Below, piece after piece: positions 1 to 9,954 of a stretch of 64,000 nucleotides of DNA. Numbering within the stretch: the stretch's first letter is position 1; the number at the start of each line of letters is the position of its first letter. The notes below the pieces were generated by a model that worked only from the letters and a program-made list of their open reading frames with translations, was not told where the DNA came from and ran no database searches. The DNA comes from Lasiosphaeria ovina (Eukaryota > Ascomycota > Sordariomycetes > Sordariales > Lasiosphaeriaceae), in assembly GCA_033439765.1 (NCBI GenBank), contig JAULSN010000017.1, positions 186,001-250,000 on the forward strand, read 5' to 3'. Position numbers and translations under genes: made by a program.

Positions 1-74
1 AGGGCCATTCGAATGCCAATCTTCCAGGCTTCGAAGTTCTCGTCGCCCTTGAGGATCGGGATGACGGTCTTCAT
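1..74 (-). pseudogene. Start of a Ty1/copia-type gag, running off the left edge
   Basis: On the minus strand a frame opens with ATG at 74 and reads MKTVIPILKGDENFEAWKIG before leaving the window. Copia-class fungal gag proteins typically begin with a short lead-in followed by L-x-G-x-E-N-F-x-x-W, the UBN2/DUF4219-like start of gag. Gag packages the element RNA into virus-like particles. Whether the element is intact lies outside the window. The bases just upstream (75-390) contain a dispersed repeat also found near 53.8 kb, which could be its leader or LTR. Motif clear; integrity unknown. Confidence 0.6.
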
Positions 75-149
75 TATGATGAAGGCTTCGTGGTGGTGTT
101 GTGGGCGTTGAAAGTGCGTGTGAGCTTTCGGGTAGGTAGGGCGGGTGTT

Positions 150-390
150 ATGGGCGAAAAAGTACTCTCATTACACCCCAGACCTAACCAATCCAGGTGG
201 TGTCACATACAACGCTGCATTATTGAGGGAGGGCAAAATAGTGCCTGTATCAGGAAGAAGAAAGAAACGTGGGCATCGGCCAGATACCCCAAATCTATAG
301 GTAAATATGACCTTTGTTCTCTCGGCTTTGTGTGGCTTTGGCAGATGCGCCACTGACGCCTTAATGCGGTTTCTTCCGATACACCCCCTC
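150..390. repeat. Dispersed repeat E, copy 1
   Basis: About 185 bp beginning near TACAACGCTGCATTAT and ending near GCGGTTTCTTCCGA is shared with 53,815-54,005 at high identity. A shorter related piece lies at 23,485-23,560 (AGGAAGAAGAAAGAAA core). It contains no convincing ORF. It lies immediately upstream of the gag start on the minus strand, so it may be a leader or LTR piece. That link is inference. Confidence 0.55.
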
Positions 391-1124
391 AGGCCTGCCC
401 CTTAGTTTTGTTCTCGGGGGCAACAATGAACGCGCTTTGACCACGAGGCCAGGGGCGTCGGCGACCATGTGTCTCCAGCTGGCCAAGTCGGGGCCAAGTT
501 AAGGGATGCCCAGTTTTTCTAGGGGCTGTTGGCTTTGTGGGCTGGAGCAAGAAAGAAGTCGACTTTTTTTTTCGATATACTCCCAAGCATCTGACAAAGA
601 CATCATGATGCTATTTGCGCAATGATGTAACAGGGTGGTGGTGGTTTGAGCCCAAGTGCAGGTATGAAACCTCTTACAAGCAGTATTTGGCGTGTGGTGA
701 TGTTTTCCTTGGTGTTGAGGCCCAGAATGTGATGCTTCCTGCCCTGTTCATCACGTGACCTGGGCTTCCAGATCCAAGATTTCCACCAACTCCTGCAAAT
801 CATCCAATTCTGATTCGCTGATGACCTTCCTTCCCTGCCCGTGTGTTGAATCGAATGCTGGCAGCTACCAGGCTCTCTTTGAGGCTCACAGGCAGTTGCA
901 AGCGGTCCGTCAGGGGCGACGAATGATGAATGTGGTGGTTTGGTACCTCCAGAGGGTTGTCTGCGCACCCTTCGCACCCCCTGAGGCCAAGAACGGGTAT
1001 ACTGAGGGCGAGAGAGTTTATCCCCTTCTCTTTATGCCCGGAGCTGTGCCTTCCGGGACTTGAAGCCGTAGAAGTAACGTGCCTGCCTGTGGCTATTAGT
1101 ATATGACAAAGCCAGGATAGCTAC

Positions 1125-1482
1125 ACCTTGAACTTCTTGGGATGCAGCTTGTCGATGTCGGCGCTGTGGGTGGCGCCGGCCGTCGAGGAGCAGCTCGGAC
1201 ATGAGGCAGCCGGTGGCGGGGCCGTTCTGGATGCCCCAGCACGTGTGGCCTGAGGCGAGGCGACCCGGCAGGCCTGGGACCGTGGTCTGGCCGATGAGCG
1301 GGCCGCGGTCCTCGCCGAAGCGGACGTGGCGCGGCAGGTAGCAGGCCTGCTTGGCCTTGATTGGCGCGGCGCCGAGGACGGGGCTGGCGGTGCCGATGTA
1401 GGCGATCAGGTCGTCGCACTGCACCTCGTCGGGCTGGACGAGGTCGGCCGTCTCGGGGAGCGGCGTCGACCAGTCGTGTTCC
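1125..1482 (-). pseudogene. Fragment of a TDA3-like FAD-dependent oxidoreductase
   Basis: Read on the minus strand, the fragment gives the C-terminal part of a fungal DAO-family FAD oxidoreductase. The segment KAKQACYLPRHVRFGEDRGP is followed by GQTTVPG, ASGHTCWGIQNGPATGC and LMSELLLDG. The ASGHTCWGIQNGPATG stretch is the conserved C-terminal FAD-contacting segment of this family, which includes yeast Tda3. At least three frame changes are seen: before KAKQA, at GLPGRLASG (expected GLWVASG), and after LLLDG, where the next frame reads THSADIDKLHPKKFKV and a stop. The N-terminal Rossmann part is absent. It is a dead 3' fragment, not a gene. Confidence 0.7.
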
Positions 1483-1629
1483 CCTACAAGGCGTAAACAG
1501 AGGAAAGAAGAAAGAAAGAACAGTGCGGAACCAAACTGGGTTGGGTGTATCAGGCTGGGGAAGTTCGTCTGCCTATCTGACAGACAGCCAACAATGGTCC
1601 TTCGGGACCCAACTTCCTCGTAGGTGGAC

Positions 1630-1923
1630 TCAGACGGCCGAGACGAGTGTAGGCCGATGGTGACGGAGAAGGAACGAAGCCAATGCAGAGTCGATTGACT
1701 TGATCATGCTATGGCTGTATATGATGCCGGAACACCAGGCAAAGTTGCTCCACCAGGCAACACAGACTGACGGCCAGTTCACCGAGAGGGCTCCTGAGGA
1801 GAAAATTGCCTGGAACGTCTCTAACACCACCAGCACAGACAGAGAATGGGCATGGTGCATCCTCATATGGGTGGTGCTGATGCCATAGGCCGCGGTCGCA
1901 AAAGATGCAATGATGGCTACCAA
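1630..1923 (-). pseudogene. Fragment of a TRP/flavin-carrier-like membrane protein
   Basis: The minus-strand frame reads AIIASFATAAYGISTTHMRM, then a hydrophobic stretch, then SVNWPSVCVAWWSNFAWCSG and IIYSHSMIKSID. This resembles the late transmembrane core of fungal TRP-domain (Flc-like) proteins, which sit in ER or other membranes and influence calcium and FAD transport. Only about 90 residues remain, with no signal peptide or ML-like lumenal domain. The frame ends in unrelated sequence near 1,630. Recognition is from motif memory, so the family name is moderately sure; the fragment status is clear. Confidence 0.5.
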
Positions 1924-1959
1924 GGTAAATATGCCTCAAACAGGGGCGACGGCCTCGGG

Positions 1960-2200
1960 GTGCGAGAAGTGTCTTGGTGGCAAACCCGCTCTCCTCCTTC
2001 AGCCACTGCTCCATGGTGAGCAGGCCCCGGTAGTCCTTGCGGCGGGCGGCAATGTCGGCGCCGTGCAGGCTGATGCGTAGCCTGCTGGGCAATGAACGCC
2101 CGGCGAGTAGAACCCCCAGCCATAACCCGGTCGGCGCGGGGATCCCTTGGGAAGCTGGCGGCCAGCACGACGTGGCACCTCGGACCCCGTCTTGCGAGGA
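1960..2200 (-). pseudogene. Possible remnant of a fungal cysteine-containing secreted protein
   Basis: One minus-strand frame reads YGWGFYSPGVHCPAGYASAC and stops about 20 codons later. A YSPG-x-x-CP-x-GY-x-x-AC pattern occurs in several uncharacterised fungal extracellular or membrane-anchored proteins. No start, signal peptide or second domain is attached. It abuts the TRP-like fragment, so the two may descend from one locus or be joined by chance. Weak call. Confidence 0.3.
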
Positions 2201-2529
2201 AATTAGAATGATACCCCCAACCGCATTTGCTGTGATCAATCTTCATACTATCTATTGTTTGTTTGCCAGGTTCAAGATCCCTTGACTAAGAGAACTTTCT
2301 GAAGAAAGAACGACGCACGACAGTGAAGACGCCATGGACGTAGGATGTCACTATCGATGTGCAGTTATCCATGTCACGCTACATGGCACGCACGCCATGC
2401 ACGACATGTTCACGAAATCAGGAGGGAAGACTATAGCGGAGTCGGAAGGCCCTGACTTTTCAGACACATCTGTGCCTTTATTTGATGGATATCGTGTCTG
2501 ACTACAAACGCCGTAAGAGCGCCGTCGCC

Positions 2530-2870
2530 GCCCTAGTTGCCCGGCAAGCCGTTCCCCGAGGGCTGTGCGACGTCAATGTGCTCGCCGTCGGATCCGGACA
2601 CGTCGATGGTGATGCTGCTGCCGCCCAGTATGAGATTCGAGCAGGCAATGGTGCCCCAGAAGGAACTACAGCCCGTAGCCTTCTCCCTCATGCCGCTCGC
2701 CTGGTCCATCGGCTCCGTCTTCGGCCCGATATTTGGCGGCTTCTTTGCCCGCCCCGTTGACCAGTATCCGTCTCTGTTCGGGAACTCGGTGTTTTTTCAA
2801 GAAATACCCCTTTGCGTTGCCAAACTTTGACGACGACGGTGGCCGGCGGTGATGGCGAAGCCATGGAATG
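2530..2870 (+). pseudogene. Fragment of a drug-efflux MFS transporter
   Basis: The plus frame reads QPVAFSLMPLAWSIGSVFGP, IFGGFFARPVDQYPSLFGNS, then VFF. This is the region from transmembrane helix 4 to the following loop in fungal DHA1-type MFS exporters (SLMPLxWSxGSxxGPxxGG, then a PSLFG loop). A T-run near 2,791-2,796 shifts the frame: skipping one T continues with FKKYPFALPNF, the expected family sequence. Nothing upstream or downstream completes the 12-helix protein. It is a truncated, frameshifted copy. Confidence 0.65.
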
Positions 2871-2975
2871 ATGACAATCGTTCGAGCCACCGCCGCTACC
2901 GCTGCCGTTGCCGCTGCCGCCCCCACCTCCCCTCGTCCACCTCATCTTCCTCCTCCTAATCCGGCCCGGAAGCCC

Positions 2976-3375
2976 ACTCATTGTTGACTGCGACGTTCGG
3001 GCTTCAGGACCGTCAAGTCCCATCCAGAGGCCTTGCGAATGATTCCGACGACGCAGCCGGTGCGGTGTCGGCCGTGGTTGCAGTGGATGAGGAGGGGATG
3101 GTTCTTCCGGCGGAGGACGAGGCGGAGAATGGTCTTCATGGTCGTGATGGGAATCTCCTCCTTCTTGGTGCCCTTCATGTCAACCACGTGGTGCTTGATG
3201 CCGTTGGCACGCATAAAGGCTTCGTATCCCTGGGGGAAGTCCTTCTGGACCAGGGTGACAATAGTCTTCAGCTTGAGGCCCTTGAGGAAGAGGTGATCCT
3301 CGGTCTGGGGAAAGCTGCTTCGGTAGACTCCAGGAACAACGACGCCAAAGTTGATCGGGCGGCCTCTCGCGCGAG
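2976..3375 (-). pseudogene. Fragment of a SIW14-type dual-specificity phosphatase
   Basis: An open minus-strand frame reads GRPINFGVVVPGVYRSSFPQ, TEDHLFLKGLKLKTIVTLVQ, then the catalytic loop HCNHGRHRTGC within HPLLIHCNHGRHRTGCVVGI. The HCxxGxxRTG signature with PxNFGxVxPGVYRS upstream identifies the fungal/plant SIW14/OCA (atypical DSP) family, which includes inositol pyrophosphate phosphatases. The catalytic Cys and Arg are intact. After KASGWDL the sequence leaves the family and stops at TVLKPERRSQQ, losing the conserved C-terminal helices. It has no start codon context, so it is probably an exon-sized fragment rather than an expressed gene. Confidence 0.75.
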
Positions 3376-3853
3376 ATAAGAAGCGTCACTTAGAGATACG
3401 TCTGACGATACTAAGCGACAGGAACGCGATAAGCCCAAGTGCACAAACGGAACTGGCCTCTAGACTAGTGGAGCTATCCCCACACCCGCTCACCAAGGTC
3501 TTGGATCGCCTTGGATCTTAGGGGGTAACTTCAGTCTTAGGCGCGTTAGAATTTATACCTTTGCCCTCTAGGTCCGGGAGGGCAGGCCGCATCAATCATT
3601 TTGAATCAGAATGCGGAGTCGGCGAATCGGATAAGAAAACCAAAACATTCGTCGATAGTGAAACGAGTGAGAAGACATACCAGACAGAAGAAGACAGGAA
3701 GAAAATCTATATTTGGGGTCCCAAGCTCGAAACTTCACGCCGTCTTTTCCATCGCTCCGTGTCGTGGACGGAATGTGCTTCCCAACTGCTGGCGGATGGT
3801 GGTGCGGTCTGGTGACTCCAGACGCAGTGCGTCCTGCTGCATTATCTATGACC

Positions 3854-4467
3854 TCACGCCCTCTGACCGTCCATGCTGCTGCTAGACATCGGCAAGCCGT
3901 GAACGCCGGGCAGGCCGTACATGTCAGCAACGGGGGCTTGGTGGTGGGGGACCCCCGAAAAGCCAGGGACGACGGGCGAGGCGGAGGCGGAGGCGGAGGC
4001 GCTGCCTTGCTTCCCTGCACGACCGGGGCTGGGGCGGCCAGGCCTGCGGGTGATGGGATTCACTGTGGGATTAATAACCCTTCCCGGGTCCGATGGGGGC
4101 GGGTTGGCTGGCGGGTCGATTTTATTGGAAGCCCGACGGAAGTGTTGACTAGATACGGGTTAGTAAGGTCGCCCGACTTAACTCGACCGAGACTAAAGAC
4201 TTACCTATATCCTTCATTTGTAAAGCCGTAGCCTATGGAGCGCATGTGGTTGCCGATGGTGGCCCATTCTGCGCCGCTGATGACGCTAATGTTCTTGACC
4301 GATAGAATAGTGTAAAACAGGTCCTTGTCGGCCCGGTCGTTCCAGCTCTTGTTCATGGTGGGCGGGCGGAGACGGGCGCGCGCGGCGGCGGTGGCGGCGT
4401 CGGCGGGCGGGTGTGCGTCCATGGGTGCGTCGGCGAGGCGAGGCGATGCGATACTAGCAATGTGCAA
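3854..4467 (-). CDS. SANT/Myb-like nuclear protein, two exons, C-terminally short
   Basis: Exon 1 (4467-4205) encodes NKSWNDRADKDLFYTILSVK followed by NISVISGAEWATIGNHMRSI and a tail FTNEGYR, matching a SANT/Myb-like module common in filamentous fungi (WxDRADKDLxxxIL...GAEWxxIGxHM). A GTAAGT donor follows at 4204 and a CCCGCAG acceptor ends at 4044 (161 bp intron). The frame is kept through exon 2 (4043-3854), rich in Gly/Pro/Ser. A later in-frame Met at 4356 (MNKSWND) is the more likely start. Exon 2 is homologous to 18.1-18.7 kb, but the AT-hook GRGRPRK there is degraded here to PSPGRAGK. It ends about 100 residues earlier (SSMDGQRA stop). Possibly expressed but truncated. Confidence 0.55.
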
Positions 4468-4639
4468 GTGTGAGAAAGAAAGTGAAGCAGAGAACGACCT
4501 GGAGAAGGCAAGTCATGGTGGTAAAAGGCAAGTCAGGTGGACCAAGCTTTTTGGGGCTATTGTTAAGGTTAAAGGATTCCTCGGGCCTCGATGGTTCAAT
4601 TAGTGGGAGGCTGGTTCTTTGCTCCTTTAGGCTCTCCAA

Positions 4640-6460
4640 GAGAACCCTAAATATTTAAAGTATAAAGATAGAAATAAGGTCGGGAATTAGCCTATACTAG
4701 AGGTGAGGAGGTGGGGGGGGAAAGAGGAAACTCGGGCCGAGGAAGGTAACTCGGCGGTGAGAAATGCTATAATATACGTGCCTTGTCCGATTTGTAGCCA
4801 ATATACGCTCCTCCTGCCTTTTTGGAGAAACTAGCGACGTGGCGGTACGATAAAGCAACGCCACCAACTTCCTACTACTGCTGCGTCCGTTGCATGCATA
4901 TGGGATTCACTCGAGCCGGTCAGGCGGCTAGTCAGCTTGACTGCCTGTTGTTGTTCGAGCCTCTCTGGCTTCCTCTACATTCTTCCTGAGGCCTTCATTA
5001 TTCTTTAGACTCGCATTAACGAGACCGCGAGAGTGCGGGGTCCAGTAAAGGTCTCCGGGCCTCGCCCAGCGCGATGCCCCCAGCCCCGCGTAGCCTGGCC
5101 GGCAGGTAGTTCTCGACGCGGTAGCCCTGTCCTCGGGAGTCGACGAATAGGTTTCGCACCAGCTTGTTGTTCTAATTGGCCATGACGGCGTAGTGGCTCC
5201 TGAGCGATACTTCACAACCTCGGCCGAGCAACTAAACGGCCGGGGCACTGACGTTCTTCAGTTTGTTATACCACTGCTGGACTGTCTGTCCTTCCTGACA
5301 GTTCGCCTCCCTGAACTGCTGTATGACGTGGTCCCTGACCCACGTTTCCAGCGCTCCTATGCCATGTGTGTACCCTTTCCAGGCCCTGAGGTCAAGTTCG
5401 TAGCGGCGGTAAGGCGGAGCTTATTTCCTAAGTGCTAGGGACCCCAAGAGGGTACGTAGATCAAAGCTTGTATAAAACGCGCTGAGCTTTGCGAGATACA
5501 TGATTAAAACGTAGCCGATACAAAAATCATCGCGTAGGAGAAAGTATATAGAAGCTGAGAGGGGTGTATACATTTATAAGAATAGTATAGAAAAGTAAGT
5601 CGAAATTATAAGGAAGGGAAAAACTAAAAAAAAAAAAAAACCTTAGTTGGTCGGGTTAAGGGTTGGGAATCTTTACTTACTTTTTAGTTTTTATATTTTC
5701 TTTACGTCGATTTTTTTTCTCCCTTATACTATATTACCCCAAACTGGGAATTCCAAAGACCTGTAACTAAGAACTAGCGTACTATGCTACGGGGCTTAGG
5801 CAATGACCGAAGGTAACTGCGGTCCAAGGCTGAACGGGACTCGAATACGAGGGTACTGTATAAGAACTATTGATTTTTTTGGGTGCAAGAGCGATAACCG
5901 CTCGACTCAACCACTATGCTTTTTTTCATCTCTATTACGAAAGGGAGGCGGCTTTCCCACCTATATGCCCAATGCGCCCAGGGCCACAGCTGGCATGCCC
6001 TCTTATCAACTAATTCTTCTTCACGCTCCCTATCCTAAGGTCCTACCCCTCTTAATAACCGAAGTATACGACCTGGTTCACCCCGCTAATTATCTCACAT
6101 TCTTCCGATATAGGCCCTTAGCGCGTACGTCTCGTAAATAGACCCGACAGAACTTGCTATCCAGGGTTTTCAGTCCAAGTTACGCTTAGCTTACCCCGGG
6201 CTACTATTGGTATTTCGTTTCGCCGCCACCGTTTTAATCGTCCACAAAAAGTTTCCGGGTTACCTATTTGCCCATATCTTCCCCCCGGCATCATTTCTTC
6301 CGAATTAGATCTAGACGTTGCTTTAATACTCGCTAGTAAGTACTTATACCATATAAAATATTCAAGTACATCCTCAATTATTCCCAGGGATCAAGTGTTT
6401 ACCATACTAAGATAAGTTAAACGTGACTGCGACGCCCGCCGTAGATATCGCTACCTTGCG
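4640..6460. other. AT-rich decayed interval without intact genes
   Basis: This stretch is richer in A/T and TpA than its neighbours, with poly-A near 5,626-5,640, poly-T near 5,710 and stop codons in all frames. The only recognisable content is a gag relic at 4,990-5,420. The combination suggests old, mutated transposon DNA, possibly affected by C-to-T repeat-induced point mutation. Dinucleotide counts were not computed. Confidence 0.5.
4990..5420 (-). pseudogene. Decayed retrotransposon gag
   Basis: The minus strand reads IGALETWVRDHVIQQFREAN, CQEGQTVQQWYNKLKNVS, then after stops NKLVRNLFVDSRGQGYRVE. Helical W...F...V..WY..LK patterns of this type are typical of copia-family gag in fungi. 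At least two in-frame stops interrupt it and no protease or RT follows. It is probably the same broad superfamily as the relic at 11.4-13.0 kb, but not a close copy. Confidence 0.4.
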
Positions 6461-6589
6461 ATGCATGCTATCATAATATCGTCGGCCAATACTACTATGG
6501 AACGCCCAGGGCCTCTCCATCAAGGCCGTCGCGTCCACCCCCGAAAACCGGCAATAAGAAACCAAACGGCTCTATGCATCCTAAGACGA

Positions 6590-7160
6590 AGAACAGCCCA
6601 GCGCCCGAACTTACCAGTAGTTGGTTTTGACCTCGCCAGCTGTAGTATCGTCGTCGTCGTCGTCCTCGTCTTGGTCAGAGATTTGGTCAGAGATAGGGTC
6701 AGAGATTGGGTCGTCGGGGTGTCCGCCAGGGCTACATATGTCATCTGGGCCGCTGTCTCTGTCGCTGTCGCTGCCCCTGTGTTAGGCAAGCTTAGTAGAA
6801 CGACGCAGCTGCTGTTGCTGCTGCATCGCGGTTGGGACTGCCATTGCCACGTATTTCTGTCAAGAATTGCCCCGTCAGGATCAGAAATTGCGGTGCGTTT
6901 GCCGGAGTGTGGCGGAGATGGAGATATGCACGCAGACGGGAAGGGACATGAGAGAGGCTGTTTGTCGGAGTAAGACATGCACCGATAGCGGAGGAAGAGA
7001 TGTGCGCACCGCAGAGAAAGAGACGGGAAGAGACAGACATGCGCCGGGGAAGAGGCGTGCAGCGCAGAGAAAGAGATGGATGCTGGAGCCGTTTGACTTG
7101 TCTTCGGAGCCTCTTTGTAAATGCTGCATGCAGGCTTTGTCCGAATAAAGTCTTGCACAA
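6590..7160 (-). pseudogene. 5' flank and N-terminal stub of a DUF7924-family gene
   Basis: On the minus strand the family start MAVPTAMQQQQQLRRSTKLA is found (ATG near 6,844), followed at once by a stop, then an Asp-rich stretch with GPDDI and DQDEDDDDD as in the intact gene at 59.6 kb. It ends at KTNYW near 6,610 and the conserved domain is absent. The upstream part (6,870-7,150) carries the family's 5' flank with repeated CTCTTTCTCTGCG and GTGCATATCTCC-type units. It is a 5'-only remnant with one nonsense codon. Confidence 0.65.
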
Positions 7161-7189
7161 ACCACGCTACAAGACTCAAAGGACTTCTT

Positions 7190-7265
7190 CTTAAAGAGCT
7201 TTGATCTGGGTACCCCAACCAAAAATCGGCGTACCCCCCTGGGGGTCATTGGCAGCTGTTGGCAG
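7190..7265 (+). repeat. DUF7924-family 3'-flank remnant, inverted relative to its 5' flank
   Basis: GAGCTTTGATCTGGGTACCC followed by GGTCATTGGCAGCTGTTGGC matches the 3' flank of the family on the other strand at 9.36-9.48 kb. Here it points the opposite way to the adjacent 5' flank, indicating an inversion or two overlapping broken copies. Confidence 0.5.
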
Positions 7266-7743
7266 TTGAGACACGTGGGCCCGGCCGCCCGGGTCAACAA
7301 TGTTGAAGCCGTCAAAACCTTCAAAAGCCCTGAAATCGCGTTTACCGTGGTGTTTTCCATTTTGACGATTTCTTCGTTGCCGAGCCAGCCTCTAAATAAG
7401 GGTAGCTTGCAAATAGAAACTCTGAGGCCCGGATTTGCACGTAAACTAGCCAAAAGTCATGGCCGGCACCCAGGTGCCTGATTAATTCGTTGAATCCTGG
7501 TTTGTTGATATGGTGATGCATTTTCTTGGTCTTGAGTCTATCAATCTAGCTCCATGGTCTATGACAACCGGGTTATCGCAGCCGCCCTCTGTGTTATCAC
7601 GGACCTTACGGGGATGAGGGTCATTTTCATCCCCGGAATCGAAGAAAATCTCCTCTTCAACATCGGCTGTATTCTCCCAAATGCGCCGGCGTTCAGCCCT
7701 GCGGCCATACCAATTCGTCACCTCCATGTTGAAGAGGTGAGGG

Positions 7744-8301
7744 TTAGGAACCGGGGTCTCGATTTTGATCTTCGGGGACAAGGCCAGGCCCGGGCGGCTC
7801 GCCCTGACAGGCTGGCTCGCTTTCTTCATTGTCTTTCTTTTCTTTCCTGTCCCTCTCTGTTGTGTTGCCTTCCTCTTTTCGACCTTTGTTTGGGCTTGGC
7901 CCTGTATTGACGACGATGCAGTCCGAATCAATCTCCAACTCTTCTTCTTCATCCTGTTCATCCTGTTTCCGGGCCATGAAATGCCTCACCCACTTCACCC
8001 CGACCTTGTCAGGCTTCCCGAGCTCCCGGGCTAGCCGGCGGGCGAATTCCCGGACCTGCGCATGCGTAGGGGGCATGCCGAGGGCACCCTGCATGACGAT
8101 CCACTCGGTCAACCGGTCTTCCACAGGCCGACCTAGGGTCTGCATGTGTTCAAACGCAATGCAACGGGCTTTTGTGCCGGCCAGCCGGTGCCGAAGTGTA
8201 CTCCTCGGTACACAGTATTTTGCTGGCGCCTGACGGACAGAGCCGCCGTCACGGACGAATTTCATCGCCGTCAACATGTCCAGGTCGCTGTATTCAGGCA
8301 T
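7744..8301 (-). CDS. Psq-type / CENP-B-type HTH protein, pogo-transposase-derived
   Basis: ATG at 8301 opens MPEYSDLDMLTAMKFVRDGG, then APAKYCVPRSTLRHRLAG, a psq-type HTH (residues about 8-45). A CENP-B-like HTH follows (TEWIVMQGALGMPPTHAQVR through KPDKVGVKWVRHFMARK, about 75-125). These two domains form the DNA-binding half of fungal pogo/Tigger transposases. The DDE catalytic half is absent; instead an acidic tail begins (DEQDEEEELEIDSD). Near residue 145 another frame becomes the better continuation (RKATQQRGTGKKRKTMKKAS) and stays open to 7,482, so a one-base indel may have shortened the protein. It could be a domesticated DNA-binding protein or a dead transposase half. A FAR1-like ORF lies 170 bp upstream on the same strand. 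Confidence 0.55.
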   Translation of the reverse strand: MPEYSDLDMLTAMKFVRDGGSVRQAPAKYCVPRSTLRHRLAGTKARCIAFEHMQTLGRPVEDRLTEWIVMQGALGMPPTHAQVREFARRLARELGKPDKVGVKWVRHFMARKQDEQDEEEELEIDSDCIVVNTGPSPNKGRKEEGNTTERDRKEKKDNEESEPACQGEPPGPGLVPEDQNRDPGS

Positions 8302-8472
8302 GGTTCGATTGAGAATTGAATGAGCTCTCGATTGACGAAGTAATGAAGGAATTTGGTGTTGTTTTGAGGAAGTTGCCGTGTGCTGAAGAAAAAAACTGAT
8401 CAATCACCTTTGGTGTAAGTGCATGTGGCTTGCGCATGGGCCAAATGTATGGCCTGGCCAAATCGGGGTTAG

Positions 8473-9152
8473 TTAACATAAATCGTGAATGAAGTCCGTA
8501 TGCTCTGAGCAAAGGGCACGGCGCCGGAACATATGATGCTCCGAAGCGGTATCGAACGGCCCGTGACCTTCGTGTGTGAGGTTTACCGGCCTCGCGGTCC
8601 AGCCGTCGCCATTGCATGCATATCGTTGTATAATGACACGAAAAGGACAATGCTTCGCTTTCTTCCTACTGTATGTCTTCCTCTTGCCTTGAACCTCCCG
8701 GGGCTTCCTGTCGCGGTCGGCGTAATCGCATGTGGAGGTGTACTGGTGGGTTTCGCCGGTTTTCCGTTGTTTACTTCGCCGGGTTATTAGGCCGAACTTG
8801 TTGTCTTTCGCCCAGGCGGACAACATGTCCCAAATTCGAACTGATCAACGGGGATGCCGCTGAAGAGAGGCTCGCCGTCGGCATCAACGGACCCGGAATC
8901 TTCGGCGCCGTACACTTCGGCGTCATCTTCTTCATCCGACTGGTCCGGGTAAAACACGTCCTCGTATGACGGCGAACCCGAAGGCTCCGGCGAAGACGGC
9001 GGGGGGGGCGGTGTCTTCAAGTCGTATATTGAGAGCACAGGGCTTTTGATGACTAGTCGTGAGGACGGCGAGGGTGACGGAGAGGGCACCGGCGAGGGCG
9101 ACGAAGCTTGTGAGCTTGAATCCGAAGAAATCTCAATATGCGCTGTCGGCAT
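8473..9152 (-). pseudogene. FAR1-like DNA-binding protein split by a frameshift
   Basis: ATG at 9152 opens MPTAHIEISSDSSSQASSPS, a Ser/Pro-rich then acidic N-terminus ending DQFEFGT. Around 8,826 the frame must change to continue MLSAWAKDNKFGLITRRSKQ, then CDYADRDRKPREVQGKRKTY and CPFRVIIQRY. The pattern (W/FA...GF/FGLxxRRSK...C/D.....RK....R.....CPF.xxxxx....W.........H.GH) matches FAR1/WRKY-GCM1-type zinc-binding domains found in Mutator-like transposases and in fungal transcription factors. His residues near the end (HEGHG, SEHH) fit the second metal ligands. It stops at HDLC without a transposase domain. Either a broken gene or a single sequencing/assembly error separates the halves. Confidence 0.5.
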
Positions 9153-9344
9153 TGTGACGACTACATGTAGGGCGTTGTGTGATGAGTTGGGCGAATTTCC
9201 TCAGTTGAAGATGTGTTATTTGCAGTTGGAAGCCCTGCAACGGCCACCTGGCCTGTACAGAACTTAAACCACCAACTGCGCGCATGAACGCGGGCATGTA
9301 ACAGTGCGAATAGTGTCATTTTGACTTTGCCGGGCTTCAGTAAG

Positions 9345-9800
9345 CTTCCTTAGTGCCTTGCCAGGAAATACGGCATTTTACCATACAAAGAGCGGTCCCT
9401 GCGTTGGCAGCTGCCAATGACCCACAGGGGCTCCCCGGATTTTTAGATGGGGTACCCAGATCAAAGCTCTTTTTAAATGCTGTATGCAGGCTTTGTCCGA
9501 ATTATCTTGGCCAAACCGCGCTGGAACTGGAACCGGTGTGGAAATTGCAATCGCGGGCTTTGACAGAAAAGTCTTGGACGGGAAGGGACATGCACCGCAG
9601 AGATGCAGCGCAGAGAAAGAGGGGGTGCTTGTCGGAGAGCGACATGCAGCGCAGAGATGCAGCGCAAAGAAAGAGAGGGTGCGGCGCAGAGAAAGAGAGA
9701 CGCCAAAATGCTGGAGCTGCCTAACTTGTCGCTTGGGAGCCTCAATTAAATGCTGCATGCGGGCTTTGTCCGGATTTTGTCTTGCACAAACCCCGCTGCA
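9345..9800 (-). repeat. DUF7924 unit with the coding region missing
   Basis: Read on the minus strand, the family's 5' flank (GGCTCCCAAGCGACAAGTTA, then repeated CTCTTTCTCTGCG and CTGCGGTGCATGTCCC units) runs without any ORF straight into the 3' flank (GAGCTTTGATCTGGGTACCC, ending TGGTAAAATGCCGTATTT). The 32.3 and 49.4 kb copies have the same 3' end. The whole gene body is deleted while both outer flanks are kept. Confidence 0.6.
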
Positions 9801-9825
9801 GAGAAATTGACGGTGCGACAAGGCT

Positions 9826-9922
9826 TTGATGGTCCAGATGCCAAACGCGGCACGCTTCTACCCTCTCCACAGACACGACGCAGGGCAGCCAGCCAGCTGT
9901 GGGGGGAACACATCAGCTCTCG

Positions 9923-9954
<32 letters not shown>

